Positions 44,840-53,948 of a stretch of 64,000 nt of DNA are shown piece by piece. The stretch is from Kineosporia succinea (GTDB lineage: Bacteria > Actinomycetota > Actinomycetes > Actinomycetales > Kineosporiaceae), in contig NZ_JAUSQZ010000001.1 of NCBI RefSeq assembly GCF_030811555.1, forward strand, positions 2,170,001-2,234,000. The letters are read 5' to 3'. Below the pieces are notes generated by a model. It searched no databases. It was not told the origin of the DNA and saw nothing but the letters and a program-made list of their open reading frames with translations. How positions within the stretch are numbered: the first letter of the stretch is position 1; each line of letters opens with the position of its first letter. The translations under genes were made by a program, and so were the position numbers.

Positions 44840-45655
44840 ATGGAGGAGGTCACCGTGACGGGGCCGGACGAGGTCCATGCCCTCGATCGCTCGAGCCCGA
44901 TGCCGCTCTGGGCGCAGCTCCAGCAGGAGCTGACCAGAAGGCTTCAGGCCGGAGCGTTCGACCAGGAGTTCCCGGGCGAGCTCGAGCTGGTCGAGGCCTA
45001 TGCGGTCTCCCGCTACACCGTGCGCGAGGCGTTGCGGCGTCTGCGTGAGTCCCGCCTGATCGACTCGGCCAAGGGCCGGGGTTCGTGGGTGCGGCGCGGT
45101 GGCGACACCAATCCGCCGCTGGGCAGCCTGTACTCGCTGTTCCGCGAGGTCGACGCGCAGGGCATCCTGCAGCGCAGCATCGTGATCGCCCAGGAGATCG
45201 TGACCTGGGCGGCCGCCGCCGAGGAGCTCGGTCTCGAACCCGGCACGCCGCTCTTCCACCTCGAGCGCATGCGTCTGGCCGACGAGCTGCCGATGGCTCA
45301 CGACCGGGTCTGGATCCCGGCCGAGATCGCCAGCCCGCTGCTCGAGGTCGACTTCACCGTGTCCGGTCTGTACGACGAACTGGCCGCGCGCTGCGGGGTC
45401 TCCATGGCCGGCGGGCGCGAGCGCATCGGGGCGATCATGCCCACCCAGCGCGACCGCGATCTGCTCGCGGTGCCGCCCGACGTGGCCTGCTTCCAGATCG
45501 AGCGGGTCAGCACGGTGCAGCAGCGCCGCATGGAATACCGCCACACCGTGGTGCGGGCCGACCGTTACTCGGTGCTGGCCGAGTGGTCGCCGCAGGGGTA
45601 CACGGTTGCCGCCGAGCCGCTCGACGGGCCGCCGAAGGCGTCCTCCGAGGCCTGA
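44840..45655 (+). CDS. GntR-family (UTRA) transcriptional regulator
   Basis: 271 residues (266 from GTG 44855; both have ribosome sites). Winged helix: PLWAQLQQELTRRLQAGAF, LVEAYAVSRYTVREALRRL, wing SAKGRGSWV. UTRA effector domain about 95-255 (FHLERMRLADELPMAHDRVW, YRHTVVRADRYSV). A second member of the GntR class in this window, not close to the one at 79-822. The gene downstream may be its target. No GT-N-TA-N-AC palindrome is visible upstream. Confidence 0.9.
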   Translation: MEEVTVTGPDEVHALDRSSPMPLWAQLQQELTRRLQAGAFDQEFPGELELVEAYAVSRYTVREALRRLRESRLIDSAKGRGSWVRRGGDTNPPLGSLYSLFREVDAQGILQRSIVIAQEIVTWAAAAEELGLEPGTPLFHLERMRLADELPMAHDRVWIPAEIASPLLEVDFTVSGLYDELAARCGVSMAGGRERIGAIMPTQRDRDLLAVPPDVACFQIERVSTVQQRRMEYRHTVVRADRYSVLAEWSPQGYTVAAEPLDGPPKASSEA

Positions 45656-45780
45656 GACCGTCACCTCCGGGTCGTGGCGGGCAACGGCTCTGCGTCCTGT
45701 TCTCGGGTCGTGGTGCGCGATGGTGGACGCTCCGGGCGTCCTCGCGTCATGCGTCCCCTTTTGTTCTGTGGAGGTTTTCG

Positions 45781-46344
45781 ATGCCCCTCGCCTACACGTT
45801 CTGGCACCGGCCGCAGGCCGGGATCTCGCCCGAGGGCTACGAGCGTGACCTCGCGCTCTTCCACGAGCGCCTGGCCATGCTCGGCACCGGCCAGATCCCC
45901 GGCTACCTGGGCTCGTACACGCTGCGGGTGCCGTCCGTGCCCTGGCGCAGCGGCGACGGTTACGAAGACTGGTACCTCGTCGACGACTGGTCGGCGCTCG
46001 GGGTGCTGGCCGAGGCCGCCGTCGACACCTCGCGGCTGGAACGGCACGACGCACTGGCCGGAGCGGTGCTCGACGGCACCGGTGGGGTCTACGGCCTGAG
46101 GTTCGGCACGGCCCCGGCGCTCGAGGGGGCGTGGGTGGGCTGGGGCACCAAGCGACCGGGCGTGAGCTACGCGGAACTGTTCTCCGACCTGGCCTCCCGG
46201 GTGGAGACCGGCTCGCTGCGGGCGGTCTGGCAGCGTCAGCTGGTGCTGGGCCCGGCACCGGAGTTCCGGCTCGAGGGGCCCGAGCCGGTCATGGTGCCGG
46301 GCCTGGACCTGACGTTCGCCACCGTCGTCACTCCGGCTTCGTGA
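45781..46344 (+). CDS. Hypothetical protein, 187 aa
   Basis: I do not recognise a family with confidence. There is no signal peptide or membrane segment. The sequence is rich in Tyr/Trp/Leu; AYTFWHRPQAGISPEGYERDL and a second, similar-sized half (TKRPGVSYAELFSDLASRV) suggest a duplicated ferredoxin-like (dimeric alpha-beta barrel) fold, as in small heme-binding or monooxygenase-like proteins. ATG 45781 follows GGAGG. It lies 125 bp after the GntR gene. It overlaps the end of the convergent G6PDH gene by 17 bp. Confidence 0.7.
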   Translation: MPLAYTFWHRPQAGISPEGYERDLALFHERLAMLGTGQIPGYLGSYTLRVPSVPWRSGDGYEDWYLVDDWSALGVLAEAAVDTSRLERHDALAGAVLDGTGGVYGLRFGTAPALEGAWVGWGTKRPGVSYAELFSDLASRVETGSLRAVWQRQLVLGPAPEFRLEGPEPVMVPGLDLTFATVVTPAS

Positions 46345-47725
46345 CCAGCCAGCCGTAGGGGGCGGCCAGCTCGTCGGCGGCCTCCGGCCCCATGCTGCCC
46401 GGCTCGTAGGGCAGCGGCTCGGGCTTGTCGCCGAGCACCGGGTTCACCACGCGCCAGGCGTTTTCCAGACCGGCGCTACCGGTGAAGAGCGAACGGTCGC
46501 CGGTGAGCACGTCGTAGAGCAGGGCCACGTAGGGCGGCAGCGGGTCTGCGTCGTCCACGCTGTCGAGCTCGAGGGTCTGGCGCACCTTCGCCAGCTCGAT
46601 CCCCTCCCCCGGCTTCTTCAGCACGAAATCGGCCTCCAGTTCACCGGATCCGGCCAGCGACAGGCTGATCGCGCTGTTCTGGGCCGGCAGTGGGCCTTCG
46701 ACGGGCTTCAGGATGAGACTGACCCGCTGCTCGCTGACCCCCAGCTTCTTGCCGGTGCGCAGCAGGAACGGCACGTCCCGCCAGCGGTCGGTGTCGATCC
46801 ACAGGCGCACGGCGCAGAACGTGTCGGTCCGCGAGTCGTCGGCGATGCCCTCGATGTCGCGGTAGCCGTCGAACTGGCCGAGCACCACGTCCTGGGCGGC
46901 GAGAGGGCGGAACGCCGCGATCACGGATTCCCTTGCGAACTGCAGGTCTTCGGCACCCAGGCTGACCGGCGGCTCCATCGCGACCTCGGCCGCGACCTGC
47001 ATCAGGTGCGTCACCACCATGTCCATCATCGCGCCGGTGGCATCGTAGAACCCGGCCCGGTTGGCCACGTCGAGCGTTTCCGGCACATCGATCTGCACGG
47101 CCGCGACGTGCTCCCGGTTCCAGATGCCGGCGAACGTCTGGTTGGCGAACCGCATCACGTGCAGGTTCTGCGTGGCCTCCTTGCCGAGGAAGTGGTCGAT
47201 GCGGAAGACCTGCTCCTCGTCGAGGGTTTCGTGCACCACGGCGTCGAGCCGGTGGAAACCCTCGGGGGAGGTGCCGTAGGGCTTCTCGAACACCACGCGG
47301 GCACGGTCGGTGAGGCCGTGCTGCTTCAGGGCTTTCGCGGTCTGCTCGAAGGCGACCGGCGGAATGGCCAGGTAGTGAACGAAGTTCGGATCGGTCTCGT
47401 CGTCGAGCTCGTCCTCGACGTCGCGGATCACGTCGAGCAGGCTGCCGGGGCCGTTCTCGTCGAAACCCCCGCCCGCGAACAACAGGTTCTTCGCGAACGC
47501 GTCCCACTCGGCGTCGTCCACGTCGTCGCCCAGGGCGGCCCGCACGTCTTTGCGGAAGTCTTCGTGGGCCACGTCGCCGCGCCCGTTGCCGATGAGCCTC
47601 CAGACCGGCGGCAGCAGTTGCTTGCGGGCCAGCTGGTAGAAGGCCGGCAGCACCATCCGGGCGGCGAGATCGCCGGTGGCGCCGAACAGCACGAAGATCG
47701 TCGGGGGCTGCGGGGTATCGGGCAC
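46328..47725 (-). CDS. zwf: Glucose-6-phosphate 1-dehydrogenase
   Basis: 465 residues. The NADP-binding loop is LFGATGDLAARM, the substrate lysines lie in EKPYGTS and the catalytic motif is RIDHFLGKE. It oxidises glucose-6-phosphate to the lactone, producing NADPH. It is shorter than typical zwf products (about 490-510) and stands alone, away from opcA, tal, tkt or gnd, so it may be a secondary copy. Confidence 0.92.
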   Translation of the reverse strand: MPDTPQPPTIFVLFGATGDLAARMVLPAFYQLARKQLLPPVWRLIGNGRGDVAHEDFRKDVRAALGDDVDDAEWDAFAKNLLFAGGGFDENGPGSLLDVIRDVEDELDDETDPNFVHYLAIPPVAFEQTAKALKQHGLTDRARVVFEKPYGTSPEGFHRLDAVVHETLDEEQVFRIDHFLGKEATQNLHVMRFANQTFAGIWNREHVAAVQIDVPETLDVANRAGFYDATGAMMDMVVTHLMQVAAEVAMEPPVSLGAEDLQFARESVIAAFRPLAAQDVVLGQFDGYRDIEGIADDSRTDTFCAVRLWIDTDRWRDVPFLLRTGKKLGVSEQRVSLILKPVEGPLPAQNSAISLSLAGSGELEADFVLKKPGEGIELAKVRQTLELDSVDDADPLPPYVALLYDVLTGDRSLFTGSAGLENAWRVVNPVLGDKPEPLPYEPGSMGPEAADELAAPYGWLVTKPE

Positions 47726-47848
47726 GGACCGATCTTCACCCCGAACCGCCCGGGCCGCATTCTTAACCTGCCTGACCCCTGCCGGGCGACCGGGCCGGAT
47801 AGCGTCACCCCGCTCCGACCAGTTTCAGCAGACAGGTACGAACGCTCC

Positions 47849-48571
47849 ATGGCAACAGAACAGATCGAGACCGCGGCCGACGGACGGGTGAACGCGGGCC
47901 GGGCCCGGGACCGGGCGGCGGTGGCCCTGGCCTTCGTCAGCGGGGCGACCGACGCGACCGGTCTTCTCGCCCTCGGCGGCACCTTCACCAGCGTCATGAC
48001 CGGCAACCTGGTGCTGTTCGGGTCGGGGCTGGCGCAGTCCGACCGCGACCTCTACCTGCACGCCGCGGCGGCCATCGCGGCGTTCGTGATCGGCGCGGCC
48101 GTCGGCACCCGGGTGGCGGGCACCTCCACGTCCACCGATCCGGTCTGGCCGGTGGCCGTGAACCGGGCGCTGCTGGTCGAGTTCGTGGTCTTCGCGGTCT
48201 ATGCCGGGTTCTACTGGGGCACGGGCAACCACCCGGTGGGCACCCTGATGGCGGTGCTGCTGGCCCTGAACGCCTTCGCCCTGGGCATGCAGAGCAGCGC
48301 GATCCAGCGGTTCGGGGTGTCCGGGCTGTCGACGACCTACATGACCGGCACATTGACCACACTGGTGATCCGGCTGGCCTCGGGCAAGCCGCTGCGCGAC
48401 GTCGCGCACAGCGGCACGCTGCTGATCTCGCTGGTGGTCGGGGCCGCGGCGGCCGCGGCGGCGTTGCGCTGGGCCGAGGGCCTGGTGCCCGCGATACAGC
48501 TGCTCGGCGTCGGGTTCGCGCTCGGGCTGGGTATGTGGAGCACGCGACGGCACGGTCAGGCGCCCCGATGA
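47849..48571 (+). CDS. DUF1275 (YoaK-like) membrane protein
   Basis: 240 residues with about six helices. The family motifs SGATDATGLLALGGTFTSVMTGN and SSAIQRFGVSGLSTTYMTGT are visible. The function of this family is unknown. Divergent from zwf with about 120 bp between. Confidence 0.9.
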   Translation: MATEQIETAADGRVNAGRARDRAAVALAFVSGATDATGLLALGGTFTSVMTGNLVLFGSGLAQSDRDLYLHAAAAIAAFVIGAAVGTRVAGTSTSTDPVWPVAVNRALLVEFVVFAVYAGFYWGTGNHPVGTLMAVLLALNAFALGMQSSAIQRFGVSGLSTTYMTGTLTTLVIRLASGKPLRDVAHSGTLLISLVVGAAAAAAALRWAEGLVPAIQLLGVGFALGLGMWSTRRHGQAPR

Positions 48572-48672
48572 CGGCACGGTCAAGAACCCCGATGCCAGCA
48601 CGGGCGAGCACCCGATGACGCGCGGTCAGACACCCCGCTGACCTCGGTCGGGCCCCCGATAGCCTGGTGACC

Positions 48673-48903
48673 ATGGCCGACTTCAAGCTGACCCCACGGG
48701 CGCGCGTCTGGATCGCGGTCTGGCTCACCGGCCTGCTCGTGCTCGTGCTCGTGGCAGTGCTCGCCGAGGTGAACGACACCGTGATCAGCGGGGCCCTGGG
48801 CGCCTGGTGCGGCATCGCGATCGCCGCGGTGATGGTGCAGCGTGAGCGGGCCAAGAAGCAGCCGCCGACCAAGCTGGCGCGCGAGCGCTACGGCAAGAGG
48901 TAA
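48673..48903 (+). CDS. Small two-helix membrane protein
   Basis: 76 residues with two hydrophobic helices (WIAVWLTGLLVLVLVAVLA and AWCGIAIAAVMV) and a basic tail. No family recognised. ATG 48673 has TAGCCT 7 nt upstream and no ribosome site, consistent with a leaderless transcript; GTG 48667 is possible. Confidence 0.7.
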   Translation: MADFKLTPRARVWIAVWLTGLLVLVLVAVLAEVNDTVISGALGAWCGIAIAAVMVQRERAKKQPPTKLARERYGKR

Positions 48904-48950
48904 TCCGATCGTAACGGCGGGGCCCCGGCCCGGCCGTTAGATTGTGCGGC

Positions 48951-49184
48951 ATGACCAAGGCACAGCGGTTCCAGCTCATCGCCTGGTCCGTCTTCGGGTT
49001 CCTCGGCCTGGTGCGGGCGGTGTACGCCGTCACGACCGGCTACGAGTTCGGCATCCTGCTCGGCGTGCTGTGGTGCGCGTTCGGGGCCTACAAGGCCTGG
49101 CAGATCGCCAAGCTCATCGACGAGCAGGCCCTGGCCGGCGGCCCGCAGCGCAAGCAGCCCGACCGTCCCCGCAAGAGCCGTTAA
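48951..49184 (+). CDS. Small two-helix membrane protein
   Basis: 77 residues with two hydrophobic stretches (AWSVFGFLGLVRAVYAV and GILLGVLWCAFGAYKAW) and a basic Pro-rich tail. No family recognised. ATG 48951 has TAGATT 7 nt upstream, a leaderless arrangement. It ends tail to tail with the GDPD gene (4-bp overlap). Confidence 0.7.
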   Translation: MTKAQRFQLIAWSVFGFLGLVRAVYAVTTGYEFGILLGVLWCAFGAYKAWQIAKLIDEQALAGGPQRKQPDRPRKSR

Positions 49185-49879
49185 CCCTCCCGGGCGACCT
49201 GCTCGCGCAGGTCGACCACCACGTCCCCCATCGGTGCCCTGATCGCCGAGAACACCTCGGGCAGGTCGGACGTGACGCCGTCGACGCCCATCTCGACCAG
49301 CTCGACCGCGCGTTGCGGGTCGTTCACGGTCCAGGCCATCACCCGGCCGAGCTGCTGCAGGCGCTCGAGCGTGCCCGGGGTGAGCAGCGGGTGCCGAACC
49401 GTGGTGGCGTAGGTGGACTTGCCGTCGTCGAGCAGACCGCGCAGGGCCCAGGGGTGGGCCACGCTGCGCCAGGTGCGGAAACCCTCGCGCTCCAGCTCTT
49501 CCAGTGAACGCCAGTTCTTGCTGCTGACGTAGCAGCGCGACGGGTCGAGGCCCAGCGTGAGCACCTTGCGCACCAGCCGGAAGGCCTCGGTCCCCCGGTC
49601 GCACTTCAGGTCGAGCATGATCTCGACCTGCTTCGGGAGCAGGTCGACGACGGCTTCCACGGGCGGGCCCAGCGGGTGCCGGGAGAGCGACAGGCGCAGG
49701 CCGTCGTGGCGGAACCAGGGCAGGGTGACGAGGAACGGGATGTCGTGCGAGATCACGATCTCGTCGTCGGCGGCCAGCATGACGTCGACCTCGAACACGT
49801 TCGCACCGGATGACACCAGGGCCTCGCAACTGCCCCGGTCGGCCGGTGTGCGGTGGGCGATCATCAGGTGATTCGGCAC
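49181..49879 (-). CDS. Glycerophosphodiester phosphodiesterase
   Basis: 232 residues, GDPD TIM barrel. Catalytic and metal residues are visible: HR (residues 9-10), EVD (VFEVDVML), HD (ISHDIPF), and later DLK (EIMLDLKCD) and WTVND. It releases glycerol-3-phosphate from glycerophosphodiesters. No signal peptide, so it is cytoplasmic. Confidence 0.9.
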   Translation of the reverse strand: MPNHLMIAHRTPADRGSCEALVSSGANVFEVDVMLAADDEIVISHDIPFLVTLPWFRHDGLRLSLSRHPLGPPVEAVVDLLPKQVEIMLDLKCDRGTEAFRLVRKVLTLGLDPSRCYVSSKNWRSLEELEREGFRTWRSVAHPWALRGLLDDGKSTYATTVRHPLLTPGTLERLQQLGRVMAWTVNDPQRAVELVEMGVDGVTSDLPEVFSAIRAPMGDVVVDLREQVAREG

Positions 49880-49995
49880 ATCTCGATTATCAGCGACTTC
49901 CTACCGAAGGGTCAGGGCGCATGCGGGTTACCAGTACCCAAAGGTTGTCGGTATGAGAGCTTGACTGCCGCACCCCGGGCGCCGAAACCCTCGAC

Positions 49996-52347
49996 ATGCT
50001 CCTTCCCCTGCGCCGCGACCGGCCCGCGCGGCCGGAACAGGTGCGCAGGTACACCCGCGCGGCGGTCTGTGCCCTGCTGGTCCTGATCGTCCTGATGACG
50101 GCGAGCGTGATGCTCAAGCGGGCCGCCGAGCGCGGGGCGCGGGCGCAGCGTGACCTGGCGGCGGTCAACAGCGACCTGAACGCACAGGACGCGGTGGTCT
50201 GGCGGGCGGTCAGCAGCCGGATGGACGACGTCACGGCACTGGTCTGGCTCAACGAGAGCCGGGGCGGCACCCTGAGCCGGATCACGGGGACGAGTGCGCC
50301 CGGGTTGTCCGGGGACGAACGGGCCGGCCTGCTGCGGGACTACGAGGCCTACGCCCGCGCAGTGGATCGCGAGCTCCAGATGCGCAACAGCAACGAGGGG
50401 CTGTCGGCCGACGCGTACAGCCGGAACACGGTCGAGCCGGCCTTCGAGACGGTCACCCGGACGGTGCGGACGATCGCCGGCGAGGTGGACCGGGACGCGT
50501 ACCGGATGCGGGTCGCGGCGTACGTGGCGCTGATCGCGACCTTCGGGACGGCGGCGCTGATGATCATGCTGCTGGCGGGTGGACGCCGGCTGGGCCGGGT
50601 GCTCGAGGAGGCCCGGAACCGGGCGATCGAGCGGTACCGGACGCTCGCCGGGGAGTCGTCGGTGATGGTCGTGGTGATGCGGCGCGACGGCCTGGCCACC
50701 TTCCTGAGCCCCGCGGCGGAGCGGATGCTGCAGCTGCCGCCCTCCGACGGCGAACTGCCCGAGGGCAGCGACGTGCTGCTCACCCGGGTGCACCCGGCCG
50801 ACCGGAACCTGCTGATGACGAGCCTGGCCAGTGTGCGCCCGGACTCCGGGGCGCTGCAGACCGACCTGCGCCTGCGGGCCGGGACGGACGAGACCGGCGA
50901 GGAGGACGAGGAAGGGCTCTGGCGCACCTACGAGGTGTCGTTCCGCGACCACACCGGCCGGACCGGCGTCGACGGGATCCTGCTGACCGGCCACGACATC
51001 ACCCGCCAGCGGGAACTGCAGAACGAGATCCAGCGGCGCACGCTGCACGACGACCTGACCGGGCTGCCCAACCGCGCGCTGCTCACGGACCGGATCCAGC
51101 AGGCGCTGAGGGACGGCAGCCGGCACGGCATGCCGATCGGGCTGCTGATCATCGACCTGGACCGGTTCAAGGAGATCAACGACACCCTCGGCCATCACTA
51201 CGGCGACGAGCTGCTGGTGCTGGTCGGGCAGGCGCTGCAGCGGGCGCTGCGCGGCGTGGACACCGTGGCCCGGCTCGGCGGCGACGAGTTCGCCGTGCTG
51301 CTGCCGCAGGTCAGCGACCTGAACGGGGCCTGCGCGGTGGCCTGGAAACTGCATGACGCGCTGGAGGACTCGTTCGTGGTCGAGGGCGTCGAGCTCGACG
51401 TGGAGGCCAGCATCGGGGTGGCGGTGTCGTCGCTGACCGAGGACGACTCGGCGGCCGGCCTGCTGCAGCGGGCCGACGTGGCGATGTACGTGGCCAAGGG
51501 ACGCAGCGTCGGGGTGGTCGGTTACGACCCGCGCGACGACGTGAACACGATCGAGCGCCTGGCCCTGCTCGGCGATCTGCGCCGGGCGCTCAGCAACGAC
51601 GAGCTGTACCTGGTCTATCAGCCCAAGATCTCGCTCGTGGACGGGCATCTCGGCTCGGTCGAGGCCCTGCTGCGCTGGCAGCACCCCGAACGGGGCCTGG
51701 TGCCCCCGGACGCCTTCATCCCGCTGGCCGAGAACACCGGCCTGATCGGGGCTCTCACCCGGCACGTGCTGGACACCGCCCTGGCCCAGGGCCGGGCCTG
51801 GCTGGACGCCGGGGTGCCGTTGCGCATCGCGGTGAACACCTCGGCGCGCAACCTGCACGACGACGAGTTCGACCGCACGGTGCGCTCTTTGCTGGTCAAG
51901 CACGGCGTCGAGCCCTCGATGCTGATCCTGGAGGTCACCGAGAGCGCACTGATGGCCGACCCCGTGCGGGCCCGTCAGCTGCTGCAACGCCTGGCCGCGC
52001 AGGGTATCTCGATCTCGATCGACGACTTCGGGGCGGGCTACACGAGCATCAAGCAGCTGCGGTCGCTGCCGATCCACGAGCTGAAGGTGGACCGGTCGTT
52101 CGTGCAGGCGATGGAGCAGGACCCGGGCGAGGAACTGATCGTGCGCAGCGTGATCGAACTGGGCCGCAACCTGGGCCTGACGACGGTGGCCGAGGGCGTC
52201 GAGACCCCCGAGGCCCTGGTCAAACTCGCCTCGTTCGGGTGCGACACGGCGCAGGGTTACGTGCTGGCCAAGCCGATGCCGGCGACGGAGTTCGACCGCT
52301 GGCGGGCGCAATGGCGGGGCCTGGCCGCGGTGACGGCGTCTACCTGA
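49996..52347 (+). CDS. Membrane-bound GGDEF-EAL c-di-GMP protein
   Basis: 783 residues. A helix at about 18-38, an extracellular four-helix-type region (40-170), a second helix (about 175-195), a PAS domain (210-335), GGDEF (about 345-505) with [12 protein letters not shown] and an RxxD inhibitory site (RGVD), then EAL (515-775) with EALLRWQH, DDFGAGYTS and AEGVET. Both cyclase and phosphodiesterase signatures are intact. Its 3' end overlaps the convergent tetR gene by 8 bp. Confidence 0.93.
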   Translation: MLLPLRRDRPARPEQVRRYTRAAVCALLVLIVLMTASVMLKRAAERGARAQRDLAAVNSDLNAQDAVVWRAVSSRMDDVTALVWLNESRGGTLSRITGTSAPGLSGDERAGLLRDYEAYARAVDRELQMRNSNEGLSADAYSRNTVEPAFETVTRTVRTIAGEVDRDAYRMRVAAYVALIATFGTAALMIMLLAGGRRLGRVLEEARNRAIERYRTLAGESSVMVVVMRRDGLATFLSPAAERMLQLPPSDGELPEGSDVLLTRVHPADRNLLMTSLASVRPDSGALQTDLRLRAGTDETGEEDEEGLWRTYEVSFRDHTGRTGVDGILLTGHDITRQRELQNEIQRRTLHDDLTGLPNRALLTDRIQQALRDGSRHGMPIGLLIIDLDRFKEINDTLGHHYGDELLVLVGQALQRALRGVDTVARLGGDEFAVLLPQVSDLNGACAVAWKLHDALEDSFVVEGVELDVEASIGVAVSSLTEDDSAAGLLQRADVAMYVAKGRSVGVVGYDPRDDVNTIERLALLGDLRRALSNDELYLVYQPKISLVDGHLGSVEALLRWQHPERGLVPPDAFIPLAENTGLIGALTRHVLDTALAQGRAWLDAGVPLRIAVNTSARNLHDDEFDRTVRSLLVKHGVEPSMLILEVTESALMADPVRARQLLQRLAAQGISISIDDFGAGYTSIKQLRSLPIHELKVDRSFVQAMEQDPGEELIVRSVIELGRNLGLTTVAEGVETPEALVKLASFGCDTAQGYVLAKPMPATEFDRWRAQWRGLAAVTAST

Positions 52348-52942
52348 TCGCGCTCAGGGCCTGGTCGAGAATCTCGGCCAGCGGCCGGGGATCGGCCGAG
52401 GCGGCCCAGGCTCGCAGAGCGGCGTCCAGACACCCCAGGGCGGCGGCAACCAGGGCGAGGGACGCGGGGTCGGACGGGTCGTCCGGCTCACCTCCCAGCC
52501 GGCGGGCCAGCTCCGGGCCGAGCACGGCGTGCCACTCGGACAGCTTGTTCTGCTGCTGATGCGCCGCCAGCACCGGGGTGGCCGTGAGGAGCCGGTGCAG
52601 ACTCAGGCGGCGTTCCGACCCGTCGTCGTACTGCTCGATCGCCGGTTTCATGGCCTGGCGCAGGGCGTTCCAGGCCGATTCGTCGTCGGGTCGCTCCTTC
52701 AGCGCCACCAGCACCCGATCCACCGTGTTGGTGCCCTGGGAGAGCAGCACGTCTTCTTTGGTGGGGAAGTAGCGAAAGAACGTGCTGCGCGAGATCCCGG
52801 CGACCTCGCAGATGTCGTCGACGGTGGTCTCCTCGTAGCCGCGATCGACGAACAGGTCGAACGCCATCTGCGAGACCTGCGCCTTCATCGCCCTGCGGGC
52901 CAGCTCCCGGGCACCGGGACGTTTCTCCACCACGCCGTTCAT
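52340..52942 (-). CDS. TetR-family transcriptional regulator
   Basis: About 200 residues from ATG 52942. Helix-turn-helix: FDLFVDRGYEETTVDDICEVAGISRSTFFRYFPTK (in two parts). The C-terminal ligand domain is not diagnostic. A longer frame would start upstream but would read through the palindrome at 52943-52954, so the shorter start is preferred. GATACT lies 6 nt upstream. It is divergent from an SDR gene, a common repressor/target layout. Confidence 0.9.
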   Translation of the reverse strand: MNGVVEKRPGARELARRAMKAQVSQMAFDLFVDRGYEETTVDDICEVAGISRSTFFRYFPTKEDVLLSQGTNTVDRVLVALKERPDDESAWNALRQAMKPAIEQYDDGSERRLSLHRLLTATPVLAAHQQQNKLSEWHAVLGPELARRLGGEPDDPSDPASLALVAAALGCLDAALRAWAASADPRPLAEILDQALSAIR

Positions 52943-52954
52943 GATACTAGTATC
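52943..52954. promoter_or_regulatory. Predicted TetR operator
   Basis: Perfect 12-bp palindrome GATACTAGTATC directly next to the tetR start, in the 51-bp gap before the SDR gene. It overlaps the candidate tetR -10. Downstream, AGTCTCACGAA and AGTCTCATGAA form a direct repeat that runs into the SDR start. Confidence 0.6.
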
Positions 52955-52993
52955 CACATCTGACACTGAGTCTCACGAACGGAACCAAGTCTC

Positions 52994-53827
52994 ATGAAAC
53001 TCGCCAGGACGATCGTCATCACCGGAGCCAGCGACGGGGTGGGCGCCGCGGCGGCCCGCGAGCTCAGCCGGCAAGGACACCAGTTGGTCCTGGTCGGAAG
53101 GTCGCCGGAGAAAACGGACCGGGTGGCCGACGAACTCGGCGCCGAACGTCACGTGGCCGACTTCAGCGACCTCGGCGCGGTGCGCGACCTCGCGGCCACT
53201 CTCCTGGACCGGCACGACCGCATCGATGTGCTGGCGAACAACGCCGGAGGCGTCTTCGGCAACGACCGGGTGATGACCCGCGACGGCCACGAGCTCACGT
53301 TCCAGGTGAACTACCTGGCCCCGTTCCTGCTGACCCACCTGTTGCTCGACCGGCTGGTCTCCTCGCGGGCCACCGTCGTGAACACCTCCAGCTCGGGCAA
53401 CCGCCTGGGCCGGGTCGACCTCGAGAACCTCTCCGGGGAAAAGCGTTTCAGCGGGACGGCGGCCTACTCGAACGCCAAGCTGATGCAGATCCTGCACGCC
53501 CGCGAACTCGACCGCCGCTACGGCGCGGCCGGTCTACGCGCGGCCGGCCTGAACCCGGGCAACATCCGCTCCAACTTCGCCCAGCAGCCGGGCTCCGCCC
53601 TGGCCTGGGTCGCGCAGAACCGGCTGATCCGCCGGTTCCTGCTGAAAACCCCGGAGCAGGGCGCCGACACGCTGGTCTTCCTCGCCGCCGGGGCCTCGGA
53701 GTTCCCCAGCGGCGAGTACTTCGTGAAACGAAAGGTGACGCGGACCAACAAGCAGGCCTACGACGCCGAGCTGTGCCGGCGACTCTGGGAGCGATCGGAA
53801 CAGCTGGTGACGCCGGCTGCGGGCTGA
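52994..53827 (+). CDS. Short-chain dehydrogenase/reductase
   Basis: 277 residues. A Rossmann NAD(P) loop (TGASDGVGAAAARELS), NNAGG, catalytic Ser (NTSSSG) and YxxxK (AAYSNAKLM) are present; the lysine and tyrosine are in the normal positions. It resembles retinol-dehydrogenase/WW-oxidoreductase-like SDRs. Probably repressed by the adjacent TetR. The substrate is unknown. Confidence 0.9.
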   Translation: MKLARTIVITGASDGVGAAAARELSRQGHQLVLVGRSPEKTDRVADELGAERHVADFSDLGAVRDLAATLLDRHDRIDVLANNAGGVFGNDRVMTRDGHELTFQVNYLAPFLLTHLLLDRLVSSRATVVNTSSSGNRLGRVDLENLSGEKRFSGTAAYSNAKLMQILHARELDRRYGAAGLRAAGLNPGNIRSNFAQQPGSALAWVAQNRLIRRFLLKTPEQGADTLVFLAAGASEFPSGEYFVKRKVTRTNKQAYDAELCRRLWERSEQLVTPAAG

Positions 53828-53948
53828 CCGGTTCGAGGCGGCTGAACGGATGGTGCCCGGTGAGCGAGACCAGTGCCGACCAGAACCAGTTCGCGAGGCA
53901 CAACTGACAGGCGCCCCAGGCGTCCGTCATTCACCGCCACCCGAAACC

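Noticed and set aside
49912-52311. 799-aa minus-strand frame opposite the GGDEF-EAL gene.
   Set aside because: Shadow frame; GGDEF/EAL motifs are on the plus strand.
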